DNA from: AP-15 sp963772965
GTDB lineage: Bacteria > Pseudomonadota > Alphaproteobacteria > ATCC43930 > CGMCC-115725
Length of the DNA: 64,000 nt
NCBI GenBank assembly: GCA_963772965.1
Contig: CAVYZU010000005.1
Location: forward strand, 372,001 to 436,000
Direction: 5' to 3'
Shown here one piece after another: positions 1 through 9,087 of the stretch. The translations under genes and the position numbers were made by a program. Positions within the stretch are counted from its first letter, which is position 1; each line of letters starts with the position of its first letter. The notes under the pieces are model-generated. The model searched no databases, was not told the origin of the DNA, and was given only the letters and a program-made list of their open reading frames with translations.

Positions 1-1
1 T

Positions 2-1564
2 TCGAACCCGTTCGCACGCCTGTTTCCGGTGCCGGCCGATGGCCGCGACCTGAACCCGCTATTGCAGGACCCCGGCCTCGCCTTCCATCCCCCGTTTCTC
101 TACTTCGGCTATGTCGGTTTTTCGATCTGCTATTCGTTTGCGATCGCCGCCTTGATCGAGGGCCGGGTCGATGCGGTCTGGGCGCGTTGGGTGCGGCCCT
201 GGGCGTTGACCGCGTGGTGCGGGCTGACGATCGGCGTCGCGATGGGCAGCTGGTGGGCCTATTACGTGCTCGGCTGGGGCGGTTGGTGGGCGTGGGACCC
301 GGTCGAGAACGCCTCGTTCATGCCGTGGCTGCTGGGGACGGCGCTGTTGCATTCGGCCGCCGTCGTCGAAAAGCGCGAGACCTTGCAGCGCTGGACGTTG
401 CTATTGGCGATCATGACCTTTGGCATGAGCCTGATCGGCACCTTCCTGGTGCGCTCCGGGGTCTTGACGTCGGTCCATTCCTTTGCCCTCGACCCGACCC
501 GCGGCGTCTTTATCCTGATCCTGATCGGAGTCGTGATCGGTGGCGGCCTGATCCTTTACGCCTGGCGCGCGCCGAGCCTTGCTGCCGGGAACCAGTTCGC
601 GCCGGTCAGCCGCGAGGGCGCTCTTGTCCTGAACAATCTGTTGCTGGCCGGCGGCATGGCCACCGTATTTCTCGGCACCTTCTATCCACTCTTCGCCGAA
701 GTCTGGAGCGGTGTCAAATTGTCGGTCGGCCCGCAATATTTCGACGCCACCTTTGTCCCAATTGTGGTGCCGGGCCTGATCGCGATGGCCATCGGGCCGA
801 TGCTCGCCTGGCGTCGCGGCAACCTTGCCGCGGGGGCGCGCCGGCTGCTGCCTGCCCTGATCGGTGCTATCCTGGTCGCCGCGATCGTCTTCGGTTTCGA
901 CCGCTCCGCCTCGCTGCCGGCAATTGGCGGCGTGGCGCTCGCGGTCTGGGCAATGCTGGGTGTTTTGGCCGACCTCGCCGACCGGACCGGGGTCGGCAAG
1001 CTGCCATTCTCGACCGTGCTGCGCCGGCTCGTACATCTCCCGCGCGGTACTTGGGGCTATGCAGTCGCGCATTTCGGGGTTGGCGTACTGATCGCCGGGG
1101 TTACCGTCTCGACCGCGTGGCGCAGCGAACGCATCGAGACCGTGCATCCCGGCGACAATGTGCAGATCGCCGGCCGCACTCTGCATTTTGTCGGCGTGAC
1201 CCAAGGCACCGTCGAAAATTACCAGGTGCAGCGCGCCGAGATCATGGTCGAGCGGCCGGGCCATGCACCGTTCCCGGTCTTTCCGGAGCGGCGGTATTAT
1301 CCGATCGCCGGCAGCTCGACGACCAACACCTCGATCACCACCAACGGGTTTGGCGATTTGTATCTGGCGCTGGGCGAGGGGGACGGCAAAGGCGGCTGGG
1401 TATTGCGCGCCTACTACAACCCGCTCGTGCCCTGGGTCTGGTTTGGCGGGGTATTGGCGGCATTGGGCGGCGTAATCTCGCTCAGCGACCGGCGCCGTCG
1501 GGTGCGCGCCGCCGCTGCCCGCGCGGTCCCGGGAACCGCGGCGCGGCCCGCGGGACCGGCATGA
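2..1564 (+). CDS. ccmF: Cytochrome c heme lyase subunit CcmF (5' truncated by window edge)
   Basis: Large polytopic membrane protein of the system I cytochrome c maturation complex. It delivers heme from holo-CcmE to apocytochrome c on the periplasmic side. The frame is open from base 2, so about 520 C-terminal residues of a roughly 650-residue protein are present. The tryptophan-rich WWD heme-handling segment WGGWWAWDPVENASF lies at visible residues 92-106. Several hydrophobic segments and a periplasmic domain follow. The stop codon overlaps the ccmH start (ATGA), so the two are translationally coupled. Family assignment is firm; only the N-terminus is missing. Confidence 0.96.
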   Translation, partial: SNPFARLFPVPADGRDLNPLLQDPGLAFHPPFLYFGYVGFSICYSFAIAALIEGRVDAVWARWVRPWALTAWCGLTIGVAMGSWWAYYVLGWGGWWAWDPVENASFMPWLLGTALLHSAAVVEKRETLQRWTLLLAIMTFGMSLIGTFLVRSGVLTSVHSFALDPTRGVFILILIGVVIGGGLILYAWRAPSLAAGNQFAPVSREGALVLNNLLLAGGMATVFLGTFYPLFAEVWSGVKLSVGPQYFDATFVPIVVPGLIAMAIGPMLAWRRGNLAAGARRLLPALIGAILVAAIVFGFDRSASLPAIGGVALAVWAMLGVLADLADRTGVGKLPFSTVLRRLVHLPRGTWGYAVAHFGVGVLIAGVTVSTAWRSERIETVHPGDNVQIAGRTLHFVGVTQGTVENYQVQRAEIMVERPGHAPFPVFPERRYYPIAGSSTTNTSITTNGFGDLYLALGEGDGKGGWVLRAYYNPLVPWVWFGGVLAALGGVISLSDRRRRVRAAAARAVPGTAARPAGPA

Positions 1565-2028
1565 TTCTCCGGCTGCTCCTTGTGCTCGGGCTGCTGCTCG
1601 CAATCGGCGCACCGCTTGCCTGGGCGGTCGAGCCATCGGAGCGTCTCGCCGACCCCGCCCTCGAAACCCGCGCCCGGACCATCAGTCAGGAACTGCGCTG
1701 CCTGGTTTGCCAAAACGAATCGATCAACTCATCGAACGCGCCGCTCGCTCACGATCTACGAGTCCTGGTGCGTAAGCGGCTCGTTGCGGGCGACAGCGAT
1801 CAGCAGGTCCTGAATTACATCGTCGCACGCTACGGCGTCTTTGTTCTGCTTGATCCGCCATTCGAGCCGCTGACCTGGGTGCTGTGGCTCGGTCCGCCGA
1901 TCCTCGTCCTGGGTGCGGGGGCGGTCCTGCTGTTGCGGGCGCGCCAGCGCAGGGCTGTTTCGCCTCCCCCGGCGCTGACCCCGGAGGAAGCCGCCCGCGC
2001 CGCGGCCTTGCTGGGGGACCGCGCGTGA
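1561..2028 (+). CDS. ccmH: Cytochrome c maturation protein CcmH (CcmL/CycL type)
   Basis: Membrane-anchored thiol oxidoreductase that keeps the CXXCH cysteines of apocytochrome c reduced before heme attachment. 155 residues: an N-terminal signal or membrane segment (about 1-22), the family motif RCLVCQNESI (about 47-56) with the redox CXXC pair, then a C-terminal hydrophobic helix (about 102-125). This is the short alphaproteobacterial form without the fused TPR domain; the TPR part is the separate next gene. The start was chosen at the ATG overlapping the ccmF stop. The GTGA overlap with ccmI indicates one operon. Confidence 0.95.
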   Translation: MILRLLLVLGLLLAIGAPLAWAVEPSERLADPALETRARTISQELRCLVCQNESINSSNAPLAHDLRVLVRKRLVAGDSDQQVLNYIVARYGVFVLLDPPFEPLTWVLWLGPPILVLGAGAVLLLRARQRRAVSPPPALTPEEAARAAALLGDRA

Positions 2029-3209
2029 TCTGGTTTCTGCTCGTTGCCGGCCTCTTGACGGTAGCAGTGCTGGCCATGCTGCTGGGACCGATGATGCGTC
2101 GGCGGCCCGATCTCGAAGATGAAGAGCCGGCCACCGAGTTGTTCCGACGTCAACTGACCGCGATAGACGAGGAGCTGGCTGAGGGTCGGCTCACCCCCGA
2201 GGAGGCGGAAACTTCCCGCACCGAGGTCACCCGAAGGCTGCTCGCCGCGGCCGATCGTGATCCTGGGCGCTCGATTGCGCCGGCCCGCCGTGAAACGGAG
2301 GCATCGTGGCGGTTCGGCGCGGCGATCGCGATCGCTGGAATGCTTCCGGCGACAGCCATGGCGGTCTATTTCGCGGTCGGCGCACCCGCCGCAATCGAAC
2401 GGCCCGTAGCGGCCAATACCGCCGACCCACACAGCACCGCCGACCTCGCCGCTGCTGCCGACCAGATCAAAGCGCACCTCAAAACGACACCCGATGATCT
2501 CAAAGGCTGGACCTTACTCGGGCGCACCCTGGCGTCCCTCAGCCGCTTTTCCGAAGCGCGCGACGCCTACAATCACGCGATCGCGTTGGCGCCCGATAAT
2601 ACCGCCTTGCATGCCGAGTTCGGCGAAGTCCTGATGCTCGAAGCCCAAGGCAAAGTGACACCCAGCGCCGAGGCTGAATTTGCCAAGGCGCCCGACGACC
2701 CGCGCTCGCGTTATTACTCGGCGGAAGCGGCGCTGCAGCATGGCGATCCCGGTGCGGCCAAGCAGAAATTGCAGGCGTTATTGGCGAGCGCGCCAGCCGA
2801 TGCGGCGTGGCGGCAGACCGTCGCGGATCGTCTGGCCGAGCTGTCGCAAGTCGGCAGCACGCCCACCAGCGGAGCTGGCATGGCCGCTCCGGGCGGGGCT
2901 GTGCCCACTACCGGCCCGACCGCGCAGGATGTCGCCGCCGCACAATCGATGACGCCCGAACAGCGGCTGACGATGATCCGCGGCATGGTGGAGGCGCTGG
3001 CGCAACGGCTCGAACAGCATCCCGACGATAAAGCCGGTTGGCAACGGCTCGCCCATGCGTACGATGTGCTCGGCGAAGGCGATAAGGCGCAAGCCGCCCG
3101 CGCCCGGGCCGCTGGGAACCCGAATGGCGCACCTGGTGGGGCACCCGCGGCGGCATCATCATCAGCGCCCTCCGCCGCAGCGCCAGCGTCACCGGCCCCT
3201 CCGCGCTGA
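2025..3209 (+). CDS. ccmI: c-type cytochrome biogenesis protein CcmI (CycH)
   Basis: Apocytochrome c chaperone of the heme lyase complex. 394 residues starting at a GTG that overlaps the ccmH stop. It begins with a transmembrane helix (IWFLLVAGLL), then a cytoplasmic acidic segment typical of CcmI (ELFRRQLTAIDEELAEGRL), a second membrane helix near residue 105, and a periplasmic TPR domain (GWTLLGRTLASLSRF and following). The C-terminal 30 residues are Ala/Pro/Ser-rich low complexity. No ccmG (DsbE) gene sits between ccmF and ccmH; it must be elsewhere or upstream of the window. Confidence 0.92.
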   Translation: MIWFLLVAGLLTVAVLAMLLGPMMRRRPDLEDEEPATELFRRQLTAIDEELAEGRLTPEEAETSRTEVTRRLLAAADRDPGRSIAPARRETEASWRFGAAIAIAGMLPATAMAVYFAVGAPAAIERPVAANTADPHSTADLAAAADQIKAHLKTTPDDLKGWTLLGRTLASLSRFSEARDAYNHAIALAPDNTALHAEFGEVLMLEAQGKVTPSAEAEFAKAPDDPRSRYYSAEAALQHGDPGAAKQKLQALLASAPADAAWRQTVADRLAELSQVGSTPTSGAGMAAPGGAVPTTGPTAQDVAAAQSMTPEQRLTMIRGMVEALAQRLEQHPDDKAGWQRLAHAYDVLGEGDKAQAARARAAGNPNGAPGGAPAAASSSAPSAAAPASPAPPR

Positions 3210-3263
3210 GGCGAGGGTTCCTGCGGCAAATGTAAACGAGCCGCGGTTCGAGAGGTGGCGGGA

Positions 3264-4268
3264 ATGGCGCTTGCCCCGGGGTTGTGCCTTGTTACCGGAG
3301 CGACCGGGTTCCTCGGCTCGGCGGTCGCGCGCGCGCTGTTGCAGGCCGGTCAAGAGGTGCGCGTCTTGGCGCGGCCCACCAGCAATCACCGTAACCTTGT
3401 GAATCTCGCGGTCGAGATCGCTGTCGGCGCGTTGGAGGACGCCGCTTCGCTCGCCCGCGCCGTCGCCGGATGCCGATACCTGTTTCATGTCGCCGCCGAC
3501 TACCGATTGTGGGTGCCTGATCCCGCAGCAATGTACCGCGCCAATGTCGACGGCACCCGCGAACTAATGCGGGCGGCGCTGGCCGCGGGCGTCGAGCGCA
3601 TTGTCTATACGAGCAGCGTCGCAACACTCGGCATTGTAGCCGGCGGCTCGGCCGACGAACTTACGCCCAGCCGGCTCGGCGACATGATCGGACCCTATAA
3701 GCGCTCGAAATTCCTCGCAGAGGAAGCGGTTCGCGGCATGCTCACCCAGAGCGGGCTGCCGGCGGTGATCGTCAATCCCTCGACGCCGATCGGCCCCGGC
3801 GATTTGAAGCCGACGCCGACCGGGCGACTGATCCTCGAAGCGGCGCGCGGCCATATGCCGGGTTATGTCGATACCGGGCTTAATGTCGTGCATGTCGACG
3901 ATGTCGCGGCCGGAGAACTGCTGGCTGCCGAACAGGGAAAAATCGGCGAGCGCTATATCCTTGGCGGCGACAACCTGTCGCTGGCCGAAATTCTGGGTGA
4001 GGTCGCGCGAGCCGTGGGCCGAAAGCCGCCGCGGCTAAAGGTGCCGTATGCGGTCGCATTCTCGGCCGCGGCGCTCGGCACAGCAATGGCGCGAGTTACT
4101 GGGCGCGAGCCGTTTACGACGCTCGACGGCGTCCGCATGTCGCGTAAAAAGATGTATTTCTCCTCGGCGAAGGCCGAGCGTGCGTTGGGTTACAAATCGC
4201 GGCCGGCGCGCGAGGCCATTGCCGATGCGGTCACCTGGTTCGCCGCCAACGGCTATCTAAAATCCTGA
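3264..4268 (+). CDS. hpnA: Hopanoid-associated sugar epimerase HpnA (extended SDR)
   Basis: NAD(P)-dependent extended short-chain dehydrogenase/epimerase found in hopanoid-producing bacteria. 334 residues. The N-terminal Rossmann motif VTGATGFLGSAV (GxxGxxG) binds the nucleotide. The catalytic YKRSK (YxxxK) follows a TSSVATLG strand. The late NPSTPIGPGD segment and the length match HpnA closely. The start was taken at ATG 3264, preceded by GAGAGG; an in-frame GTG three codons upstream is the alternative. No squalene-hopene cyclase or other hpn gene is in the window, so the gene is isolated here, which is common for hpnA. Confidence 0.88.
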   Translation: MALAPGLCLVTGATGFLGSAVARALLQAGQEVRVLARPTSNHRNLVNLAVEIAVGALEDAASLARAVAGCRYLFHVAADYRLWVPDPAAMYRANVDGTRELMRAALAAGVERIVYTSSVATLGIVAGGSADELTPSRLGDMIGPYKRSKFLAEEAVRGMLTQSGLPAVIVNPSTPIGPGDLKPTPTGRLILEAARGHMPGYVDTGLNVVHVDDVAAGELLAAEQGKIGERYILGGDNLSLAEILGEVARAVGRKPPRLKVPYAVAFSAAALGTAMARVTGREPFTTLDGVRMSRKKMYFSSAKAERALGYKSRPAREAIADAVTWFAANGYLKS

Positions 4269-4305
4269 GCCCGGGACCTCCGGCGGGAACGTGATCAGCC
4301 CGTCG

Positions 4306-5013
4306 CTATATTCGCGGACGAAAGAGAGCCCCGATCGGTTGCGGACGGAAATCCGGATTGATCAAGTAAAACGCGAGCGGGACGGTATTATGACTGGGAC
4401 CTCCCGGGTTATTCAAATTTGGGAAGGCATTCGATAGCGCGATCGAACCCCGACAACTCCTGGTGGAAAAGGCGATCAATGCGTTGAAACCTCGAGTGAG
4501 ACCGGACTTCCAGGCAATCTCATCGCCATCATTGCTGGAAATAAACCAGCCAAGGCCCACCTCGTGGCCGGGGAGGCCGGTCGGACGTCGCGTCTCCAGC
4601 AGCCGGCGCAGTGCCGGCGCTAGCGGCGTTTGGCGGCGTCCGAGGCAGGTTTCGAGGAGGACCGTCAGATCGTTCGCCGTCGATCGCACGGCGTACGCAC
4701 CAGCCAGCGTCGGGATATTATCCAATAACGGTGTCGGTTCCAGACGCCTGTCGTGACCTTGAGCCAGGCGCGATCGCATGTCTGCTGTCGGGATAATGCG
4801 GGTGCTGCGCAGACCGAGCGGGTCGCAGACGCGCTCTACCAGCAGCGCCTCGTAGCTTTTGCCAGCGCGGCGCGCCAGCGCGTGGCCCAGCAAGCCGAAA
4901 CCGACATTGGCGTATTCGTAATGGGTTCCCGGCCGGTATTTCAGCGTATACCCGGACAGAAAGGCATAAAACTCGTCGACGGTATAATTCGGACCCGTGA
5001 AATTATCCGGCAT
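4306..5013 (-). pseudogene. C-terminal remnant of a beta-lactamase-fold serine hydrolase
   Basis: Reading leftward, the translation matches the last two thirds of the AmpC/DD-peptidase (Beta-lactamase, PF00144) family. YEYANVGFGLLGHAL carries the YxN catalytic motif and PTLAGAYAVRSTANDL is a typical late segment. The N-terminal part with the SxxK nucleophile motif and the usual signal peptide is absent: homology stops near 5013 and upstream sequence does not continue it in any frame. The protein therefore cannot be an active hydrolase. A divergent or convergent functional copy is not seen nearby. Confidence 0.75.
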
Positions 5014-5108
5014 AATCGAACCATTTCTGCATGTCGCTGCTGAAGCCAACCAATCGCGATCGGTTCAAGGCTGATGAAGAAGCCTACCTCAGCGTGTCTC
5101 GCGTGAAG

Positions 5109-6236
5109 TTACTTTTCGGGTGCACCTACGGGGATGACCGGGACATTGGAGAGTAGCCGGATCAGATCGACTTGCCGTGTTACCCCTGTTTTCCGCAGGA
5201 TCGAGCTGAGTTGGGTCCTCAACGTCGTGATCTGGACGTCGAAGTCTATGGTAACCTCAGCCAATTTCTTGCCTGCCAGGAGCGCGACCGCGAGCCGGCT
5301 CTCCGCCGGCGACAACCCAAAGAACTCAGCCAAATCCCTCTCGGAAGGAGAACATTCTTCCGGGTCGGCAAGAACGATCATTGCCAGAGGCCGTCCGTAA
5401 ACTGTCAGGTCGGCGCCGAGCGGCGTTACTGTCAGGATGTAGGGCAGGCGGCCATGATGCCTTCTGACACGCATGCGTGCGATCGCTGCGGGGGTTTTCT
5501 GCTCCACAGCCGCTGCGGCGATAGCTGCTTTGAGCCCCGCGCTCTCGGAGACATCCAGCGCTCCAAGTTTTCGGTTTCGGATCTTCAACCCATTGCCTTG
5601 CCGCAACACGCGCTCGGCGGCCCGGTTTGTCTGGATCACCCGCCCGTCGCTGTCGGCGACAATCACCGCAGCGCGGAGCTGGTCGAGCGCCCGCAGGGCC
5701 ACAGAGGATTTCCAACCCAGGTTGTGCAGCTCGACACGCAGCCGCGCCGCTTGCCGGAGCGGCTTGACCAGCGCTTGCAGTGCCGCCGGACGGCCCGTCG
5801 CGAACGGTGGCTGATCTATCCCGTGATGGATCCCAAAATAGACAACGTGCGATCGGTTTTCGAAGAGCCGGGCCGCTACAGCGTCGTCGATACCGCCCTT
5901 GACAAGATATTCATTATACCACTCGTTGCGACGGAGCAGAGCTTCGGGCACGCACTCGCGAAGCCGCAGCAACCTCCCGCTCGGGACGGTCTCGAACATC
6001 GGTCGGTAAGGGTCGAGCGCATAGTAGTAGCTGGCGTAATCGGCCGTTGTATTAACGAGAGGACCCGACATGCTGAGCCACTCAACCCGTCCGGTTCGCT
6101 TGTTCCAGACATAGTAAGCGGCGCCCACCCCACCGACCAAGTCCACCGCCAAGTCCAGCCCCGCCGGCCATAGATTGGGCATCAGCGCCGCATCGTAGAC
6201 GCTCGAGATCCTGCGCCGGGATGGGTCGGATCCCAT
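5109..6236 (-). CDS. LuxR-family HTH regulator with PAS-like middle domain (copy 1)
   Basis: 375 residues. The N-terminal 170 residues form an alpha/beta region of unknown ligand. A PAS-like stretch follows (AAVIVADSDGRVIQTNRAAERVL, about 188-211, quoted in part). The C-terminal 70 residues are a LuxR/FixJ-type helix-turn-helix (LSPAESRLAVALLAGKKLAE then ITTLRTQLSSILRKTGV). There is no receiver domain and no autoinducer-binding signature. It shares its whole architecture and long identical stretches with the gene at 6627-7757, so the two are tandem paralogues in the same orientation. Its regulatory target is unknown. The AT-rich gap at 6237-6310 probably holds the promoter. Confidence 0.85.
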   Translation of the reverse strand: MGSDPSRRRISSVYDAALMPNLWPAGLDLAVDLVGGVGAAYYVWNKRTGRVEWLSMSGPLVNTTADYASYYYALDPYRPMFETVPSGRLLRLRECVPEALLRRNEWYNEYLVKGGIDDAVAARLFENRSHVVYFGIHHGIDQPPFATGRPAALQALVKPLRQAARLRVELHNLGWKSSVALRALDQLRAAVIVADSDGRVIQTNRAAERVLRQGNGLKIRNRKLGALDVSESAGLKAAIAAAAVEQKTPAAIARMRVRRHHGRLPYILTVTPLGADLTVYGRPLAMIVLADPEECSPSERDLAEFFGLSPAESRLAVALLAGKKLAEVTIDFDVQITTLRTQLSSILRKTGVTRQVDLIRLLSNVPVIPVGAPEK

Positions 6237-6385
6237 GTCGCTACTTTAAAATTTTGATAGCGGTAAAGAACCGAGACCACCCGTCATATCCTTCATTTGA
6301 AGGATATCAGGTGCACGGCCGGTCGATTTCGACCTCCAATCGACACATTCTGGACTGCGGTCCGACCCGGTAGCCGAGGAGCGCG

Positions 6386-6751
6386 ATGCCTGTCTCTGAT
6401 CCCGAAGGCCAAGTCAGCCTGATGTTGTGCGAGAGCATCTTGCATGTGCTTGTGGAGGAGGGCGTTATCCCGAAAGCGAAGGCGCTCGAAGCCATTGATG
6501 GCGTCGTCGAACTGGCGCGGGAGAACGAGATCGGCCGGCGCCGCCTCGCCTGGCCGCTCGGCCGCTCAGCGGTACAGCTCATTGAAGCGATCGCACAGAC
6601 CTTCGCCCTAAAAGGATCAGACGAAGTTACTTCCCTTCCGACAGAGAGGCGGGGACGACCGGGATATTCGAGAGTACGCGGATCAGCTCGGCCTGGCGGC
6701 TCACGCCCACTTTTCGCAGGACGGAGCTCAACTGGGTCCGCAGAGTCGTAA
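6386..6751 (+). CDS. Small conserved hypothetical protein between the two LuxR paralogues
   Basis: 121-residue frame. Only the first 80 residues look protein-like: helical and amphipathic, with segments such as ESILHVLVEEGVIPKAKALEAIDGVV (quoted in part). The last 40 residues are antisense to the 3' end of the neighbouring LuxR gene and are Arg/Gly/Ser-rich. This suggests that the original stop was lost when the two genes were brought together, or that translation simply runs on. Lengths around 80-100 with this helical start are common for rhizobial hypothetical proteins. No function can be assigned. Confidence 0.5.
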   Translation: MPVSDPEGQVSLMLCESILHVLVEEGVIPKAKALEAIDGVVELARENEIGRRRLAWPLGRSAVQLIEAIAQTFALKGSDEVTSLPTERRGRPGYSRVRGSARPGGSRPLFAGRSSTGSAES

Positions 6752-7757
6752 TCTGAACTCCGGAATTTGTCGCGATCTCACGCAATTTCTTTCCTCCCAG
6801 GAGCGCCGCCGTGAGCCGGCTCTCCGCCGGCGACAAGCCAAACAATTCAGCCAGGTCCCTCTCGGGGGGAGAGCGCGCATCGGGATCGGCAACGAGGATC
6901 ATTGCCAGAGGGCGCTCATAGGCAGCGAGCTCGACACCGAGCGGCACCACAGTCAACACATACGGCACCCGACCACCCCGTCTTCCGACGAGCATTTGTC
7001 TGACTGCGGGCGCGGTTTTCCCATCCGCGGCAAGGGCGATGAACCGAGCAAGCTTATCGTGTTCAAATACGCGTTGCGCACACAGCATCCCCTGCCGAAC
7101 CGTCAATCCGTCATCCCGGCGCAGGATTTGCTCCGCAGCCCGGTTCATATCGATCACTCCGCCGCGGACATCGGTGACGATCACGCCCCTGGCGAGTTGA
7201 TCAAGGGCCCGCACAGCAGCGGCAGATTTCCAACCCAGCTCGCGAAGCTCGGCATGTAGCCGGGCCGCATTGCTGAGTGGCTCTAACAGCTGTTGATGTC
7301 GTGCAGAATTCAGTGACGTAGATCGCGGCTGATATAGTCCGTAATGGATGCCGAAAATTACGGAATCGGACGAGCTGCGAGACAGTCCAGCTCCCAGCAT
7401 GTCGCCGACTCCACATTTGACAACAAAATCATTATACCACTCGCTACTACCAAGCACGGCTCGCGGTAAGCACTCGGAAAGCTGCAGCCAATTCCCACTC
7501 GGCGGGTCGTGTTGCAGCAATGGGCGGAAAGGGTCGAGAGCCGCGTAGTAACCGATGTAATCGGCCTTGAATTCGACGCTCGGCCCCCAAAAGCTGGCCC
7601 ACTCCACCTGCCCGGTCCACGTATTCGAGAGAATGTAAGCCGCGCCGACTGCGCCAAGAGCCTCGGTTACCGATTGCAGCGCCGCCGGCCAGCAGTCCGG
7701 TGCGAGCGACGCCTCGGAAATGCGCGAGATTGCGCGAACTAAAGGATCGGAGCGCAT
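6627..7757 (-). CDS. LuxR-family HTH regulator with PAS-like middle domain (copy 2)
   Basis: 376 residues and paralogous to the gene at 5109-6236 over its full length. Shared blocks include the WYND/WYNE segment, ELGWKSAAAVRALDQL, a PAS-like GVIVTDVRGGVIDMNRAAEQ, and the C-terminal HTH with LFGLSPAESRLTAALLGGKK and ITTLRTQLSSVLRKVGVSRQ. The N-terminal sensory half is more diverged than the HTH, so the two proteins may read different signals yet bind similar DNA. Its 3' end overlaps the convergent small gene at 6386-6751 by 125 bases. Confidence 0.85.
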   Translation of the reverse strand: MRSDPLVRAISRISEASLAPDCWPAALQSVTEALGAVGAAYILSNTWTGQVEWASFWGPSVEFKADYIGYYAALDPFRPLLQHDPPSGNWLQLSECLPRAVLGSSEWYNDFVVKCGVGDMLGAGLSRSSSDSVIFGIHYGLYQPRSTSLNSARHQQLLEPLSNAARLHAELRELGWKSAAAVRALDQLARGVIVTDVRGGVIDMNRAAEQILRRDDGLTVRQGMLCAQRVFEHDKLARFIALAADGKTAPAVRQMLVGRRGGRVPYVLTVVPLGVELAAYERPLAMILVADPDARSPPERDLAELFGLSPAESRLTAALLGGKKLREIATNSGVQITTLRTQLSSVLRKVGVSRQAELIRVLSNIPVVPASLSEGK

Positions 7758-7781
7758 GTGTGGCCGAGGCTCCTCGGGCGG

Positions 7782-8558
7782 CTAGCAGCCGTCGCCACGG
7801 TCGCGTTCGAGCGCGTCGATATAGCTGCGCACTTCCGTTGTTGCGCCGCCGAGGTGGAGATAGTCCTGATTAAAGCCAGCGATCTTCTGCAGCTTTTCGA
7901 CATCGAGCAGCGTGAGTCGATGATGCGCCAGCGCGATCAGGTTGTCCTGCCGGAAGCCTTGCAGGATACGGTTGACGTGCACGGCGGTCAGGCCGAGCGT
8001 GTCGGCGAGTTCGACCTGCGTCAGCGGCAGCCGGATGGCGTGATCCCCGGCCAGCCCAACCGCCGTCTGTCGCCACACCAGCTCGCACAGCAGATAGGCG
8101 ACGCGCCCGCCTGCGCTTCGCCGCCCGAGCGCGACGATCCGCTCGCGGTTGATCGCATCCTGCTGCAGCGCGGTCCACCACAGCGCGGCGCCAATTCGCG
8201 GGTGATGTTCGAATAGGTCGAACACCGTAGCGCGGGAGATCGGGGCGATCCGCGTCGGCACAAGCGTGGCGATAGAATGGTCCATGGCTCTGAGCAGAAA
8301 GGCGTGCAGGCCGAAAATATCGCCGGGGATCATAAAGGTTAGAATCTGCCGTTTGCCCTCGGGCATCAGCCGGTAGCGGAATGCCATCCCGTGTGTGAGC
8401 ACGAACGCCGAGCCGGGCACGTCACCCTGACACACGATGTCGGTATCCGCGTTAAAGCGTTCCTCGTTGAGGCACAGCGCATCGAGGACCCGGACGTCTT
8501 CATCCGAGAGCAGTGTGAAACGCGAGAGCTTCGTTACGAGTGGGCCTCTGCCATCCAT
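7782..8558 (-). CDS. Crp/Fnr-family transcriptional regulator
   Basis: 258 residues from the preferred start (MDGRGPLVTKLSRF); a frame extension of 23 residues upstream lacks family similarity. The N-terminal cyclic-nucleotide-binding-like beta barrel includes FVLTHGMAFRYRLMPEGKRQ and FMIPGDIFGLHAFL. The C-terminal winged helix has the recognition segment LTQVELADTLGLTAVHVNRI. No FNR-type cysteine cluster is present, so it is unlikely to hold an Fe-S centre. Alphaproteobacteria often carry many such regulators beside two-component genes, as here, but its signal and targets are unknown. Confidence 0.85.
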   Translation of the reverse strand: MDGRGPLVTKLSRFTLLSDEDVRVLDALCLNEERFNADTDIVCQGDVPGSAFVLTHGMAFRYRLMPEGKRQILTFMIPGDIFGLHAFLLRAMDHSIATLVPTRIAPISRATVFDLFEHHPRIGAALWWTALQQDAINRERIVALGRRSAGGRVAYLLCELVWRQTAVGLAGDHAIRLPLTQVELADTLGLTAVHVNRILQGFRQDNLIALAHHRLTLLDVEKLQKIAGFNQDYLHLGGATTEVRSYIDALERDRGDGC

Positions 8559-8806
8559 GCCACCAACCGGTCCGTTCGCGATGTGCTGGAGGAAACAAAT
8601 TTTATGGACCCGGGTCGACTTGTGCAATTCTATTTAAGAACTTGGTTGAATCGACCGCTATCAAATAGTTACTGGCACAGCACTAACGCAGATTTAGTTT
8701 TCGAGGATGACGTCGGCCGTCGACGCGGGAACTTATTGCGCTTCGAGTGTTGAACAGTATTAAGACTAAGAAATTCTGTCCCTCGATCGCAAAGCATGGG
8801 ATTCAT

Positions 8807-9069
8807 ATGCCGCCGACAGCCCGGACTCGGGTCGACCACGTTTGCCTAAAGTTTCTGCACGAGCTGACCGAACCGCTCACCGCGATCGCATGCCATGCCG
8901 GTGCCGTGCGACGGCTTTCGGCGTCTTACCGGTCTGATATTCCCGCAGAAATCGCTGACTCACTAGAGCCCAGATGCCATTGGCGATTATCCGGGCGAGC
9001 GAAGTCATAAAGCGTTTCCGGTCGTACCTTCAGAAGGAAGCCAAGCAGGAGCTGGACAGTATCGAGTAA
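8807..9069 (+). pseudogene. Histidine-kinase dimerization (DHp) fragment, frameshifted
   Basis: The first frame encodes an H-box of the FixL/NtrB style, FLHELTEPLTAIACHAGAVR, with the phospho-acceptor His. After about 50 residues the sense continues in another frame, at the ATG near 8973, as PLAIIRASEVIKRFRSYLQK up to the TAA at 9067-9069. The second part matches the helix 2 region of FixL-like kinases (RASxVIKRFR). Joined, the product would be a stand-alone DHp domain of about 90-100 residues with no ATPase domain. The break lies near 8965-8972. The convergent response regulator follows 18 bases downstream, which suggests a linked phosphorelay. Confidence 0.6.
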
Positions 9070-9087
9070 ACAGGAAATGGTTCAAAA

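Noticed and set aside
187..1560. Long plus-strand frame overlapping ccmF and running into ccmH
   Set aside because: Arg/Pro-rich shadow of ccmF; the real ccmH start is the ATG at 1561.
401..1636. 411-codon minus-strand frame over ccmF
   Set aside because: Antisense shadow in high-GC DNA, no domain, typical Arg/Gln/Ala composition.
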